Shown here: one piece after another, positions 1-10,595 of the stretch | Layout: each line of letters opens with the position of its first letter | Position numbering within the stretch: position 1 is the first letter of the stretch | Assembly: GCA_030433415.1 (NCBI GenBank) | Contig: JAUIMF010000034.1 | Coordinates: 1-33,188 of the forward strand | Direction: 5' to 3' | Origin: Gammaproteobacteria bacterium | Lineage (GTDB): Bacteria; Pseudomonadota; Gammaproteobacteria; Pseudomonadales; Halieaceae | DNA length: 33,188 nt | The notes under the pieces: model-generated | Told to the model about the DNA's origin: nothing | What the model saw: only the letters and a program-made list of their open reading frames with translations | The model's database searches: none | Program-made: the position numbers and the translations under genes

Positions 1-624
1 GGTCGACAAGGCGCCCATCGCGTCAAAGAGACTGCTCATGGTCCAGTGCAATTCTTCGGCACCACCAGCAAACACCCGGTCCTGCTTGCCCATCTGGATC
101 TGTTCCATCGCGTTGCCGATGCAGTGCGCGCTGGTGGAGCAGGCTGATGAAATGGAGTAGTTCACGCCGCGGATCTTGAACGGCGTGGCGAGACAGGCCG
201 ATACGGTGCTGCCCATGGTTTGCGTGACACGGTAGGGGCCGACACGACGCATACCCTTGTCGCGGAGAATATCGGCGGCTTCCGTCTGGCTCGCGGACGA
301 TGCGCCGCCTGAACCAGCGATGATGCCCGTGCGATCGTTGGAAACCTCAGCTTCCGTCAGCTGCGCGTCTGCAATGCACTGCTGCATGGCGACGTACGCG
401 TACCCCGCTGCATCGGCCATGAAGCGCAGCTGTTTGCGATCAATATGCTCTTTAAAATCGATGACAGGCGCACCTGCGATATGTGAGCGCATGCCCATTT
501 CGATCTGCTGTTCGTTGGTGCTGATGCCAGACCGGCCGGCGCGAAGCGATTCCAGCACCGTGTCACTGTCATTCCCCAGGCAGGACACAATGCCCAGGCC
601 CGTTACTACAACCCGTCGTTCCAT
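1..624 (-). CDS. fabB: 3-oxoacyl-ACP synthase I (FabB), 3' part missing
   Basis: Beta-ketoacyl-ACP synthase I condenses malonyl-ACP with acyl-ACP in type II fatty acid synthesis and is needed to elongate the unsaturated chain produced by FabA. The frame opens with ATG at 624 ([17 protein letters not shown]) and stays open for 208 codons to the window edge, about half of the usual ~405 residues. The catalytic cysteine lies in [10 protein letters not shown] (C162), matching the E. coli position within one or two residues. The two His residues of the active site lie beyond the edge. The start is 3 bp after the fabA stop, and a GGAG inside the fabA end serves as ribosome binding site, so the pair is probably translationally coupled. 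Identification is firm; only the C-terminal half is unseen. Confidence 0.95.
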   Translation of the reverse strand, partial: MERRVVVTGLGIVSCLGNDSDTVLESLRAGRSGISTNEQQIEMGMRSHIAGAPVIDFKEHIDRKQLRFMADAAGYAYVAMQQCIADAQLTEAEVSNDRTGIIAGSGGASSASQTEAADILRDKGMRRVGPYRVTQTMGSTVSACLATPFKIRGVNYSISSACSTSAHCIGNAMEQIQMGKQDRVFAGGAEELHWTMSSLFDAMGALST

Positions 625-627
625 GGT

Positions 628-1143
628 TCAGAAGTTCTCCGTGGACTGGAACAGACCAACCCGGAGGTCCGTTGCGTGATAGATTTCTTCGCCATCTACA
701 GCGACGACGCCGTCGGCGATGCCCATAACGAGCTTGCGCTCAATGACGCGCTTCATGTTGATGGTATAGGTGACCTTACTTGCTGAAGGCAGTATCTGGC
801 CGGTGAACTTGACCTCGCCTGAGCCGAGCGCACGACCGCGGCCGGGATTGCCGCGCCAACCCAGAAAAAAGCCGACGAGTTGCCACATGGCATCGAGGCC
901 AAGGCAGCCCGGCATGACCGGGTCGCCGGGGAAGTGGCAGGCAAAAAACCAGAGGTCCGGATGAATGTCCAGTTCGGCAATGATCTCACCCTTGCCATGG
1001 GCACCGCCCTCGGAACTGATATGCGTGATGCGGTCGAGCATGAGCATGTTGTCGACGGGCAGTTGCGCGTTGCCTGGGCCGAAAAGCTCGCCCATGCCAC
1101 AGGCGACGAGTTCATCTTTGTTGTAACTGCTCTGGGGGTCCAT
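628..1143 (-). CDS. fabA: 3-hydroxydecanoyl-ACP dehydratase/isomerase FabA
   Basis: FabA dehydrates 3-hydroxydecanoyl-ACP and isomerises the trans-2 to the cis-3 enoyl product, the branch point for unsaturated fatty acids in gammaproteobacteria. From ATG 1143 the protein has 171 residues (E. coli 172) and begins [12 protein letters not shown], which aligns with the E. coli N-terminus. The active-site pair is present: H70 in ACHFPGDP and D84 in LGLDAMWQ. A longer open frame reaches an ATG at 1188, but the extra 15 residues have no family counterpart. No strong ribosome binding site distinguishes the two starts. It forms an operon with fabB, with 3 bp between them. Confidence 0.96.
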   Translation of the reverse strand: MDPQSSYNKDELVACGMGELFGPGNAQLPVDNMLMLDRITHISSEGGAHGKGEIIAELDIHPDLWFFACHFPGDPVMPGCLGLDAMWQLVGFFLGWRGNPGRGRALGSGEVKFTGQILPSASKVTYTINMKRVIERKLVMGIADGVVAVDGEEIYHATDLRVGLFQSTENF

Positions 1144-1192
1144 GATGTCGTGGTGTCCGGTAGGTGATTGTTGTTCCGTCAGGAACATCGCA

Positions 1193-1220
1193 GGACTGTC
1201 GCGGGACTGTCGCGGGACTA
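1193..1220. repeat. 11-bp tandem repeat upstream of fabA
   Basis: The unit GGACTGTCGCG occurs at 1193-1203 and 1204-1214, followed by a partial third copy (GGACT) at 1215-1219. The 11-bp period is about one helical turn. It lies 50-77 bp upstream of the fabA start, in the likely leader or promoter region. No known regulator site was recognised. Confidence 0.7.
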
Positions 1221-1458
1221 TGCTCCTGCCTTGTTTTCACGCTGTTCTTCAACCTGTGACGCGGTTCTCGTTTCGGCAAGTACCTGCGTCGCGTTATGCT
1301 GGGGGCGTAGCGTAATCCGTGCCCTGTCGTTGCCTCTTTGCGGCAGATCAATATGCTCGGCGACAGACCGATGCGCGGGACTGCCTCGCCCTGCGCCACG
1401 GCGCCGCGTAGTGTAATGCATGGGCGTCCTGAGTGCACCATGACGGCCGACGCTGGGC

Positions 1459-1487
1459 TTGTAACAAAGCAATGCGTACCATACAAA
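1459..1487 (+). promoter_or_regulatory. Possible sigma70 promoter for manC-galU-manB
   Basis: TTGTAA (1459-1464) and TACAAA (1482-1487) each match four of six consensus bases and are separated by 17 bp. If used, the mRNA would start near 1494 and carry a ~165-nt leader containing the 15-bp tandem repeat. This is a weak match in a region with no better candidate. Confidence 0.3.
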
Positions 1488-1570
1488 AATCATCGGGTGC
1501 GCCGGGGTAAAGATCATTGGGTCGGCACTCGGGATTCTCACGTTTATGACGGACTTTCGTTGCCGACATT

Positions 1571-1645
1571 TTACGACCAACTTAGTTACGACCAAGGTAG
1601 TTACGACCAAGGTAGTTACGACCAAGGTAGTTACGACCAAGGCTT
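1571..1645. repeat. 15-bp tandem repeat (five copies) in the manC leader
   Basis: Units of TTACGACCAAGGTAG run head to tail at 1571-1585 (variant with CT for GG), 1586-1600, 1601-1615, 1616-1630 and a last, partial copy from 1631. The three middle copies are identical. The array ends a few bases before the manC Shine-Dalgarno (AGGA at 1648-1651), so a change in copy number would alter the leader directly upstream of translation. There are no spacers between units, so this is not a CRISPR array. Confidence 0.95.
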
Positions 1646-1658
1646 ATAGGATTTTTCC

Positions 1659-3068
1659 ATGGTGACACCCGTTCTTCTCTCTGGTGGCGTGGGCAGCCGT
1701 TTGTGGCCCGTCTCCCGCGAGGCCTACCCGAAGCAGTTTCTGGCGCTGGCCAGTGAGTTGTCGATGTTGCAGGCGACGCTGGAACGCACCTCGGGCATGG
1801 ATTGCACGGCACCGCTGGTGGTGTGCAACGATGAACACCGCTTTATGGTCGCTGAGCAGCTGCGTCAGCTGAATGTGGAGCCATCGGCGATCATACTCGA
1901 GCCCGAGGGTCGTAATACGGCACCGGCGGTGGCGCTGGCCGCCCTGAGCGCCGTGGCGAGCGACCCCGACGCCGTGCTGTTGGTGCTGCCCGCCGATCAC
2001 GTAATCAGCGACGCCGCAGCCTTCACCGCTGCGGTAGAGCTCGGCCTCGCGGCCGCCCGAGACGGCGCCCTGATGACCTTTGGTGTGGTGCCTGATGCCC
2101 CCGAGACGGGCTATGGCTATCTGCGTCGCGGGGCTCAGCGAAGCGAGGGTCTCTACGAGCTGAACAGCTTCGTCGAAAAGCCGGATCAGCAGACAGCGCA
2201 GGCCTATCTTGAGAGCGGCGAATACCTGTGGAACAGCGGCATGTTCCTGCTCTCGGCACGCAGCTACCTCGAAGAACTCGAAAACCTGGCGCCTGACATG
2301 TACAACGCCTGTGTGGCGTCGATGAATGGCGCCGCCCGTGACCTGGACTTTCTGCGTCCCGAGCGCGAGGCGTTCCTGGCCTGCCCCTCTAACAGCATCG
2401 ACTATGCGGTGATGGAAAAAACCCGGCGTGGTGCCGTGATTCCGCTGGATTGCGGATGGAGTGACGTCGGGGCCTGGTCCACGCTCTGGCAGGTCGCGGA
2501 TCAGGATGAGCAGGGCAATGTAACCCTTGGGGATGTCATGCTTGAGGATTGCCGTGGCAGTTACCTGCGCAGCGAATCCCGTCTGATTGCCGCGACGGGT
2601 ATCGACAACCTGATTGTTGTGGAGACCGCCGATGCGGTGTTGGTGGCCGACCGGGATCAGGTACAGAACGTCAAGACCATCGTCAATCGCCTCAAGGACG
2701 AGGGCCGCTCCGAGGCGACGCTGCATCAACGGGTTTACCGGCCATGGGGCAATTACGAATCTCTCATCGAGGGCGACCGATTCCAGGTCAAGCGCATCGT
2801 GGTCAACCCAGGCCAGACCTTGTCTCTGCAAATGCACCACCACCGCGCGGAGCACTGGATCGTCGTTCATGGCACCGCTGAAGTGACCTGTGAAGACAAG
2901 GTATTCACGCTCAGGGAAGATCAATCGACCTACATCCCGCTCGGGCACAAGCACCGCCTGGCCAATCCCGGCAAGATTCCCCTGGAGCTCATTGAAGTCC
3001 AGTCCGGCAGTTACCTGGGCGAGGACGATATAGTACGTTTTGAGGACGTCTACGGTCGCAGCGCCTGA
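1659..3068 (+). CDS. manC: Mannose-1-phosphate guanylyltransferase / mannose-6-phosphate isomerase
   Basis: This is a bifunctional type II enzyme (ManC/AlgA/XanB family, 469 residues) that makes GDP-mannose from mannose-1-phosphate and GTP; the C-terminal cupin interconverts fructose-6-P and mannose-6-P. The pyrophosphorylase signature is at residues 9-27 (GGVGSRLWP ... PKQF) and the sugar-binding FVEKPD at 171-176. The phosphomannose isomerase motif QMHHHRAEHW is at 391-400, with further histidines at H404 and H430. The usual GGSGTRLWP reads GGVGSRLWP here, a mild change at the loop. Start ATG 1659 has AGGA seven bases upstream. It is first gene of an operon with galU (36 bp gap) and manB, which fits supply of nucleotide sugars for exopolysaccharide or LPS. 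Confidence 0.95.
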   Translation: MVTPVLLSGGVGSRLWPVSREAYPKQFLALASELSMLQATLERTSGMDCTAPLVVCNDEHRFMVAEQLRQLNVEPSAIILEPEGRNTAPAVALAALSAVASDPDAVLLVLPADHVISDAAAFTAAVELGLAAARDGALMTFGVVPDAPETGYGYLRRGAQRSEGLYELNSFVEKPDQQTAQAYLESGEYLWNSGMFLLSARSYLEELENLAPDMYNACVASMNGAARDLDFLRPEREAFLACPSNSIDYAVMEKTRRGAVIPLDCGWSDVGAWSTLWQVADQDEQGNVTLGDVMLEDCRGSYLRSESRLIAATGIDNLIVVETADAVLVADRDQVQNVKTIVNRLKDEGRSEATLHQRVYRPWGNYESLIEGDRFQVKRIVVNPGQTLSLQMHHHRAEHWIVVHGTAEVTCEDKVFTLREDQSTYIPLGHKHRLANPGKIPLELIEVQSGSYLGEDDIVRFEDVYGRSA

Positions 3069-3104
3069 GTCGTTTCAGTTTTACTCTCAACCGGAGGTAT
3101 TTTC

Positions 3105-3935
3105 GTGATCAACAAGTGCATGTTTCCCGTCGCTGGCTATGGCACACGGTTCCTTCCCGCTACCAAGAGCATGCCCAAGGAGATGCTGCCGGTCGTGAAC
3201 AAGCCCCTGGTGCAGTACGGGGTCGAAGAGGCGATTGAGGCCGGCATGACCACCTGTGCGTTTGTGACCGGTCGCGGCAAGCGTGCCATCGCGGATCACT
3301 TCGATATCAGCTACGAGCTTGAGCACCAGATTTCCGGTACCTCCAAAGAGGTCTATCTGGACAGCATTCGCAATGTACTCGACCAGGGCGTGTTCACCAT
3401 GGTGCGCCAGCGAGAGATGAAAGGACTGGGTCACGCCATTCTGACCGGGGAGACGCTCGTGGGCCATGAGCCCTTTGGCGTTGTGCTGTCTGATGACCTG
3501 TGCATCAACGAAGGCCCCGGCGTGCTCGCCCAGATGGCCGAGCTCTATCGCCAGTTTCGTTGCTCCATCGTGGCGATCATGGAGGTTCCCGAAGACCAGG
3601 TGCACAAGTATGGCGTGATCGCGGGTGAATCTCTCAAGGACGGTATCTATCGCGTCGAGAAGATGGTCGAGAAGCCTGCGAAGGAGGATGCGCCGTCGAA
3701 TCTCGCGATCATTGGACGCTACATCCTGACGCCCGATATCTTCGACATCATTCGCGAAACCCCTCCGGGGGCCAATGGCGAGGTGCAACTCACCGATGCG
3801 CTGCAGACCCAGGCGGAGCGCGGTTGCGTAATGGCGTACAAGTTCCAGGGGCAGCGCTTCGACTGCGGCAGCGTACCCGGCTTCGTCGAAGCAACCGATT
3901 ACGTCTACAAGAATCTTTACCTGAAGGAGAGCTGA
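3105..3935 (+). CDS. galU: UTP-glucose-1-phosphate uridylyltransferase GalU
   Basis: GalU makes UDP-glucose from UTP and glucose-1-phosphate. The 276-residue length is typical of the Pseudomonas-type enzyme. Recognisable segments are the nucleotide-binding [13 protein letters not shown] near the N-terminus followed by [26 protein letters not shown], the metal-binding LSDDL, VEKP around 190 and FDCGSVPGF near the C-terminus. The start codon is GTG at 3105, set by GGAGG at 3093-3097; no closer ATG fits the conserved N-terminus. It is the middle gene of manC-galU-manB. The next gene begins 7 bp after its stop. Confidence 0.96.
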   Translation: MINKCMFPVAGYGTRFLPATKSMPKEMLPVVNKPLVQYGVEEAIEAGMTTCAFVTGRGKRAIADHFDISYELEHQISGTSKEVYLDSIRNVLDQGVFTMVRQREMKGLGHAILTGETLVGHEPFGVVLSDDLCINEGPGVLAQMAELYRQFRCSIVAIMEVPEDQVHKYGVIAGESLKDGIYRVEKMVEKPAKEDAPSNLAIIGRYILTPDIFDIIRETPPGANGEVQLTDALQTQAERGCVMAYKFQGQRFDCGSVPGFVEATDYVYKNLYLKES

Positions 3936-3942
3936 GTCTGAA

Positions 3943-5292
3943 ATGGAGACCATTACCTGCTTCAAGGCCTACGATGTACGGGGCCGGGTTCCCGATCAGC
4001 TCAATGAAGATATTGCCCGGCGCATCGGGCGTGCCTATGCCGACGTCATCGGAGCCCGGCGCGTTGTGGTGGGGCACGATATTCGCCTGAGCAGTCCGGC
4101 GATCAAGGCCGCGCTCAGTGAAGGCCTGATGGAGCAGGGCGTCGACGTGTACGACATCGGCCTGTGTGGTACCGAAGAAATCTACTTCGCGACCAGTCAC
4201 GCCGGCATGGACGGCGGTATCGCCGTCACGGCAAGTCACAACCCCAAGGATTACAACGGTATGAAGTTTGTCCGGGAGGGGTCACGCCCCATCTCCGGCG
4301 ATACCGGGCTGTTCGACATCAAGGATCTGGCAGAGCGGAACGAATTCACGCCCGCCGCGCAGCGTGGCAGCCTGCACTCCCTGGATACGTCGGCGGCCTA
4401 TGCGGAGCACCTGCTGTCCTATGTCGATGTGGCGGCCCTGAAGCCGATGAAAGTCGTTGTGGACGCCGGCAATGGGGGCGCGGGACGGGTGATTGATCTG
4501 CTCGAGCCGCATCTGCCCTTTACCTTTATCAAGTTGCATCACGAACCGGACGGCAACTTTCCCAACGGCGTACCGAATCCGCTGCTTGAAGACAATCGCG
4601 GTCCGACCATCGCCGCCGTACAGCAGCATCAGGCGGACATGGGTATTGCCTGGGATGGTGACTTTGATCGCTGCTTCTTCTTCGACGCCGAGGGCAACTT
4701 CATCGAGGGCTACTATGTGGTGGGCCTGCTTGCCGAGGCGTTTCTCAAGCGCTCCGCCGGCGAGGCCATCGTGCATGACCCCCGGCTGACCTGGAATACG
4801 GTCGCCATAGTCGAGGGACTTCAGGGCCGCGCTGTGCAGAGCAAAACGGGACATGCGTTCATCAAAGAGCGCATGCGCACCGAAAACGCCATCTATGGTG
4901 GCGAGATGAGCGCGCACCATTATTTTCGGGACTTTGCTTACTGCGACAGCGGCATGATTCCGTGGCTGCTTGTTGCGGGTCTCATGAGCGCCCGCGAGCA
5001 GTCCCTGGCGTCTCTTGTCGCGGAGCGTATGCGGGCGTTTCCCTGCAGCGGCGAGATCAACCGGTCCATCGAGGATCCCGGTGCGGTACTCGAGCGGGTA
5101 GAGGCGCAATATGGCGATGCGGCCGTGGCAGTAGAAAAGGTGGATGGCCTTAGCGTGGAGTTCGCCGATTGGCGCTTCAATCTGCGGCGCTCCAATACCG
5201 AGCCCGTAGTACGCCTTAACGTAGAGAGTCGCGGTGATCAGGCTCTGATGGAGCAGCGCACCGCGGAGCTGTTGGCACTTATCGACGCCTGA
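3943..5292 (+). CDS. manB: Phosphomannomutase (alpha-D-phosphohexomutase family)
   Basis: It converts mannose-6-phosphate to mannose-1-phosphate, the substrate of the ManC encoded two genes upstream; AlgC-like members also act on glucose phosphates. The four family signatures are in order: phosphoserine loop TASHNP at 96-101 (S98), metal loop DGDFDR at 238-243, sugar-binding loop [10 protein letters not shown] at 319-328, and phosphate-binding [10 protein letters not shown] at 415-424. The length of 449 is normal for bacterial ManB/CpsG. An AAGGAG in the end of galU provides the ribosome binding site. It converges with ispB, leaving only 13 bp between stop codons. Mannose versus glucose preference cannot be settled from sequence, but the operon favours ManB. 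Confidence 0.93.
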   Translation: METITCFKAYDVRGRVPDQLNEDIARRIGRAYADVIGARRVVVGHDIRLSSPAIKAALSEGLMEQGVDVYDIGLCGTEEIYFATSHAGMDGGIAVTASHNPKDYNGMKFVREGSRPISGDTGLFDIKDLAERNEFTPAAQRGSLHSLDTSAAYAEHLLSYVDVAALKPMKVVVDAGNGGAGRVIDLLEPHLPFTFIKLHHEPDGNFPNGVPNPLLEDNRGPTIAAVQQHQADMGIAWDGDFDRCFFFDAEGNFIEGYYVVGLLAEAFLKRSAGEAIVHDPRLTWNTVAIVEGLQGRAVQSKTGHAFIKERMRTENAIYGGEMSAHHYFRDFAYCDSGMIPWLLVAGLMSAREQSLASLVAERMRAFPCSGEINRSIEDPGAVLERVEAQYGDAAVAVEKVDGLSVEFADWRFNLRRSNTEPVVRLNVESRGDQALMEQRTAELLALIDA

Positions 5293-5305
5293 TAGCGGTC
5301 CTTAA

Positions 5306-6268
5306 TCAGTGGCGCCGCTCCACCGCCAGGTGGGCCAGATGCTCCAGGGCATCCCGCGCCGCAGATTTCGGCAGCGTCGCAAGGGCGGCGATCGCCGTGT
5401 CGCGGCATTGTTCCGCCGCTGCGCGCGTGTAATCGAGGCTGCCGCAGTCTCTCACCGCCTGCATGATGTCTGGCAGACGACTCCGTTCCTTGGCCCCGAT
5501 GGCGTCGCGCACCAGTGCTGCCTGGGCTTGGGTGCCGTGAGCCATGACGTGGATGAGCGGTAGGGTGGGTTTGCCCTCGGCCAGATCGTCACCCACATTC
5601 TTGCCCGTAAGTTCCGGATCGCCCTCGTAATCCAGCAGATCGTCCACCAGCTGAAAGGCATTACCGATGTTGCGGCCACACTCGGCCAGCGCCGTGCCAG
5701 TTGCCGCGGGGGCGCCTGACAGCATCGCCGCACCTTCGCAGGCGGCGGCAAACAATACCGCGGTCTTGCGGTTGATCACGTCGTAATACTGCGCTTCGGA
5801 GGTAGAGGGATCACCAGCGCGCACCAATTGCAGCACCTCGCCCTCGGCAATTGTGTTGGTGGTGTCGGCCATCATCTTCAGCAGGTCGTGGTTGTTCAGG
5901 GCGACCATCAGCTGGAATGCGCGGGTGTAGAGAAAGTCGCCCACCAATACGCTGGGAGCATTGCCAAACGCACTGTTCGCCGTGGGGCGTCCACGGCGCA
6001 GTTCCGACACATCCACCACGTCATCGTGTAGCAGCGTGGCGGTGTGGATGAACTCAATGACAGCGGCGAACTGGACCTGAGCCTGACTGACGGGCCCGAG
6101 GGCGGCGCTGCACAGCAGCGCGAGCATGGGGCGCAGGCGTTTGCCGCCGGCGTCCACAATGTACTGGCCGACGTTTTCGACCATGTCGACGTCGGAGCGC
6201 AGTTGCTCGATGATCACGGCATTGACCGCGTCGAGCTCAGCGCTGACGACGGCGCGGACTTGTTCCAT
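5306..6268 (-). CDS. ispB: All-trans polyprenyl diphosphate synthase IspB (octaprenyl type)
   Basis: IspB condenses isopentenyl diphosphate units onto farnesyl diphosphate to make the long side chain of ubiquinone. From ATG 6268 (MEQVRAVV) it has 320 residues, close to the 323 of E. coli. The two aspartate-rich motifs are DDVVD at 82-86 and DDLLD at 209-213, with GGKRLRP at 41-47. The frame remains open to 6466, but that extension would begin upstream of a good promoter (-35 at 6333-6328, -10 at 6309-6304), so the shorter start is preferred. Divergence from rplU-rpmA is a standard gammaproteobacterial arrangement. Exact chain length cannot be read from sequence. Confidence 0.95.
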   Translation of the reverse strand: MEQVRAVVSAELDAVNAVIIEQLRSDVDMVENVGQYIVDAGGKRLRPMLALLCSAALGPVSQAQVQFAAVIEFIHTATLLHDDVVDVSELRRGRPTANSAFGNAPSVLVGDFLYTRAFQLMVALNNHDLLKMMADTTNTIAEGEVLQLVRAGDPSTSEAQYYDVINRKTAVLFAAACEGAAMLSGAPAATGTALAECGRNIGNAFQLVDDLLDYEGDPELTGKNVGDDLAEGKPTLPLIHVMAHGTQAQAALVRDAIGAKERSRLPDIMQAVRDCGSLDYTRAAAEQCRDTAIAALATLPKSAARDALEHLAHLAVERRH

Positions 6269-6303
6269 GGTGACGATGATCCGGCCCGGGAAAACGGTCG
6301 CGC

Positions 6304-6333
6304 ATGCTAGTTGGGGCCTCCCGGAGGTGTCAA
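6304..6333 (-). promoter_or_regulatory. Sigma70 promoter of ispB
   Basis: Read on the minus strand, TTGACA (6333-6328, perfect -35) is followed after 18 bp by TAGCAT (6309-6304, four of six). Transcription would start near 6297, giving a leader of about 29 nt before ATG 6268. Confidence 0.65.
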
Positions 6334-6398
6334 GTTGCTGCCGAGGGCCTTCATGCGTGCGGTGTCGAAATTGTCGCCATAGGAGCGGCGTCGGGCGA

Positions 6399-6443
6399 CT
6401 TTTTCGTACAGGCGGCTTTTTCGTACAGGCGGCTTTTTCGTAC
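6399..6443. repeat. 17-bp tandem repeat between the ispB and rplU promoters
   Basis: The unit CTTTTTCGTACAGGCGG is present at 6399-6415 and 6416-6432, with a partial third copy (CTTTTTCGTAC) at 6433-6443. The array ends one base before the rplU -35 box, so the T-rich blocks lie where an UP element would sit. The rest of the 6269-6612 spacer holds only the two promoters and the rplU leader. Confidence 0.9.
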
Positions 6444-6472
6444 TTGAGATGGTTCGGCAAATCCATTAAAAT
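6444..6472 (+). promoter_or_regulatory. Sigma70 promoter of rplU-rpmA
   Basis: TTGAGA (6444-6449, five of six) and TAAAAT (6467-6472, five of six) are spaced exactly 17 bp. The predicted start near 6479 gives a leader of ~134 nt before rplU. The strength suits a ribosomal protein operon. Confidence 0.75.
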
Positions 6473-6612
6473 CGCGCGCCGCTCTGCCCCTGCTCCATCT
6501 GGGCAGGGTGGATTTTCTGGAATCCCATGGGATTCCCCTGTGCCTGTCCCTGCCCACGGCTCATGCCGTGTCTGGAACCTGTCTGCGGGAAGGCGAACAA
6601 TGGAGAGAAGAG

Positions 6613-6921
6613 ATGTACGCAGTAATCGAGAGTGGCGGCAAGCAGCACCGCGTCGCCGAGGGTGAGTCCCTCAAACTGGAAAAAATTGAAGCGGCTACAG
6701 GCGAGACGGTGGAGTTTGATCGTGTGCTCATGGTCGGCGGTGATGACATCCGAGTCGGTACGCCGCTCGTAGAGGGTGCCAAGGTCACGGCGGAAGTTGT
6801 CGACCACGGCCGTCACAAGAAGATCCGCATCGTCAAATTCAACCGGCGCAAGCACCACCGCAAAGAGACGGGGCACCGTCAGTGGTACACGGAAGTGCGC
6901 ATCACCGGCATCAGCGCCTGA
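6613..6921 (+). CDS. rplU: 50S ribosomal protein L21
   Basis: L21 is a structural protein of the large ribosomal subunit that binds 23S rRNA. Start ATG 6613 ([14 protein letters not shown]) gives 102 residues versus 103 in E. coli, and GGAG sits 7 bp upstream. Typical segments are SGGKQHRV near the N-terminus, [16 protein letters not shown] in the C-terminal half and the TGISA ending. A longer in-frame extension back to 6508 has no counterpart in the family. It is followed 13 bp later by rpmA. Confidence 0.98.
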   Translation: MYAVIESGGKQHRVAEGESLKLEKIEAATGETVEFDRVLMVGGDDIRVGTPLVEGAKVTAEVVDHGRHKKIRIVKFNRRKHHRKETGHRQWYTEVRITGISA

Positions 6922-6934
6922 GGAGTAGAGACAC

Positions 6935-7192
6935 ATGGCACACAAAAAAGCAGGCGGTAGTACTCGTAACGGACGCGATTCCGAAAGCAAACGCCTTGGT
7001 GTGAAGCGCTATGGCGGTCAGCAGGTGCAGGCGGGCAATATTCTGGTCCGTCAGCGCGGTACGCGCTTCCACGCGGGCGAAAACGTACGCGTCGGTCGTG
7101 ACCACACGCTTTTCGCAACGTCTGACGGCAAGGTGGAATTCCTGACTCGCGGCGCCAAGAACCGTACTTTTGTACGCGTAGTCAGCGCCTGA
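6935..7192 (+). CDS. rpmA: 50S ribosomal protein L27
   Basis: L27 is the large-subunit protein whose N-terminal tail reaches toward the peptidyl transferase centre. The 85-residue product starts [16 protein letters not shown], the canonical N-terminus without the extra cleaved extension seen in Firmicutes, and continues with KRYGGQ and [17 protein letters not shown] overlapping the rplU stop is the ribosome binding site. It ends the rplU-rpmA operon, with a terminator about 100 bp downstream. Confidence 0.98.
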   Translation: MAHKKAGGSTRNGRDSESKRLGVKRYGGQQVQAGNILVRQRGTRFHAGENVRVGRDHTLFATSDGKVEFLTRGAKNRTFVRVVSA

Positions 7193-7293
7193 GCCGAGCA
7201 CGGATTTTTACCGCCGGTTGACGCCGCGGGCGGCCAGCCTCGCCCCCGGCCTCACAGGTCGCGAAACGCGGTTCGAATGAGTCGCGGTTGATC

Positions 7294-7322
7294 AAAAAGC
7301 CCCGTCCCTGACGGGGCTTTTT
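7294..7322. terminator. Bidirectional rho-independent terminator after rpmA
   Basis: A 7-bp GC-rich stem (GCCCCGT at 7299-7305 with ACGGGGC at 7311-7317) closes a 5-base loop, with five T after it and five A before it. The symmetric A/T tracts would allow termination on either strand. It separates rplU-rpmA from obgE. Confidence 0.93.
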
Positions 7323-7381
7323 GCGTCACGGGATCGGCCAATGGCGCGAAGTAATCCTGCCGGTAAAGCGGCCCCAGACGT

Positions 7382-9698
<2,317 letters not shown>

Positions 9699-9699
<1 letters not shown>

Positions 9700-10595
9700 T
9701 GGGGTCGCTGACGCTATTGCTGTGCTACGCCGGGGCGCTGGTAGGGGCTTCCCTCGCGGGTGGAGCACTGCCCCGGCTTTTCGCCATGACGCACACGCGC
9801 ACGCAGCTGGCCATGAGTCTCGTGTCGGGGCTGATGCTGGGTATCGCGTTCTTCCATCTGCTGCCCCATGCGGTGCTGGCGCTGGAGTCGGCTCGCGGTC
9901 TCAACGGGGCTATGGTCTGGGTCATGCTGGGCCTGGTGATCATGCTGTTGTTGCTGCGTATGCTGCATTTTCATCAGCCGGACTATGCGCTGGACGTGTC
10001 ACACTGCGGTCATGAGCACCACGATCATGAGCACCACGATCATGGGCACATTGATGCTGGCATGAAGCTGCCGACGGCCCGCGCTGGCTGGCGTGGTGTG
10101 CTCATCGGTCTGGGGTTTCACGCGATCATCGATGGTATTGCGCTGGGGGCCGCGGTGCTCGCTGTACCCCACGGCCACCAGGAGGGTTTGCTGGCGTTCG
10201 GTGTGTTCCTGGCCATCCTGCTGCACAAACCGCTGGATGCGATGTCGATCACTGCACTCATGAAGTCCGGCGGCGTCAGCGAGCGCGACCAGCGTCGAAT
10301 AAATTGGGCGTTCGCTCTGATCTGCCCCGTCGCCGCCCTGACGTTCTATGCCTGGGCAATGGCGCTGGGAGACGTCAGTACCAGCTTTGTGGCGCCGGCG
10401 CTGGCATTTTCCGCCGGGGCGTTCATCTGCATCGCCCTGAGTGATCTGTTGCCCGAGGTGCAGTTCCACTCCCACGATCGCGTGAAGCTGACCCTGGTGT
10501 TTCTGGTGGGGATCAGCCTCGCCTATCTGCTCGCCAGCAGCGACACGGGCCACAGCCATCCTGTGGCAAGCGCCGCGGTTTCAGCCGTCGAGTAG
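9699..10595 (+). CDS. ZIP-family metal transporter
   Basis: This looks like a zinc/divalent metal permease of the ZIP family (298 residues) in the cytoplasmic membrane. About eight hydrophobic segments are visible. The metal-site motifs are HAIIDG at 141-146 (transmembrane helix 4) and HKPLDA at 176-181 (helix 5), the latter a departure from the common HExxHE. A histidine-rich loop at residues 102-117 precedes helix 4, as in many ZIPs; it is encoded by two exact 15-bp direct repeats (10011-10025, 10026-10040). The ATG at 9699 shares its A with the proB TGA (TGATG), so translation is probably coupled. The 3' end overlaps convergent hemH by 15 bp. Metal specificity is unknown. Confidence 0.85.

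Larger units (their letters stand above)
1144..1570. other. Gene-free spacer between fabA and the manC leader
   Basis: This stretch separates the divergent fabA and manC genes and, with the tandem repeat that follows, makes the longest gene-free region of the window (about 515 bp). Several overlapping open frames cross it on both strands, but none has a ribosome binding site, recognisable motifs or conserved-looking composition. It holds an 11-bp repeat close to fabA and a weak promoter candidate near 1459-1487. I did not find a convincing sigma70 promoter for fabA. Confidence 0.6.

Noticed and set aside
1571-1645. CRISPR array
   Set aside because: The 15-bp units are directly adjacent without spacers and no cas gene is present.
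1338-1649. Possible small gene ending in SYDQG repeats on the + strand
   Set aside because: The repeat peptide arises from the 15-bp tandem array; there is no ribosome binding site or conserved upstream part, and it overlaps the manC leader.
1644-2954. 436-codon open frame on the minus strand
   Set aside because: It is antisense to manC, whose motifs are complete; the frame has no recognisable domain and its openness follows from GC-rich third positions.
6269-6466. Longer N-terminus of IspB
   Set aside because: It would begin upstream of the TTGACA/TAGCAT promoter, contains the 17-bp repeats in translation and has no family counterpart.
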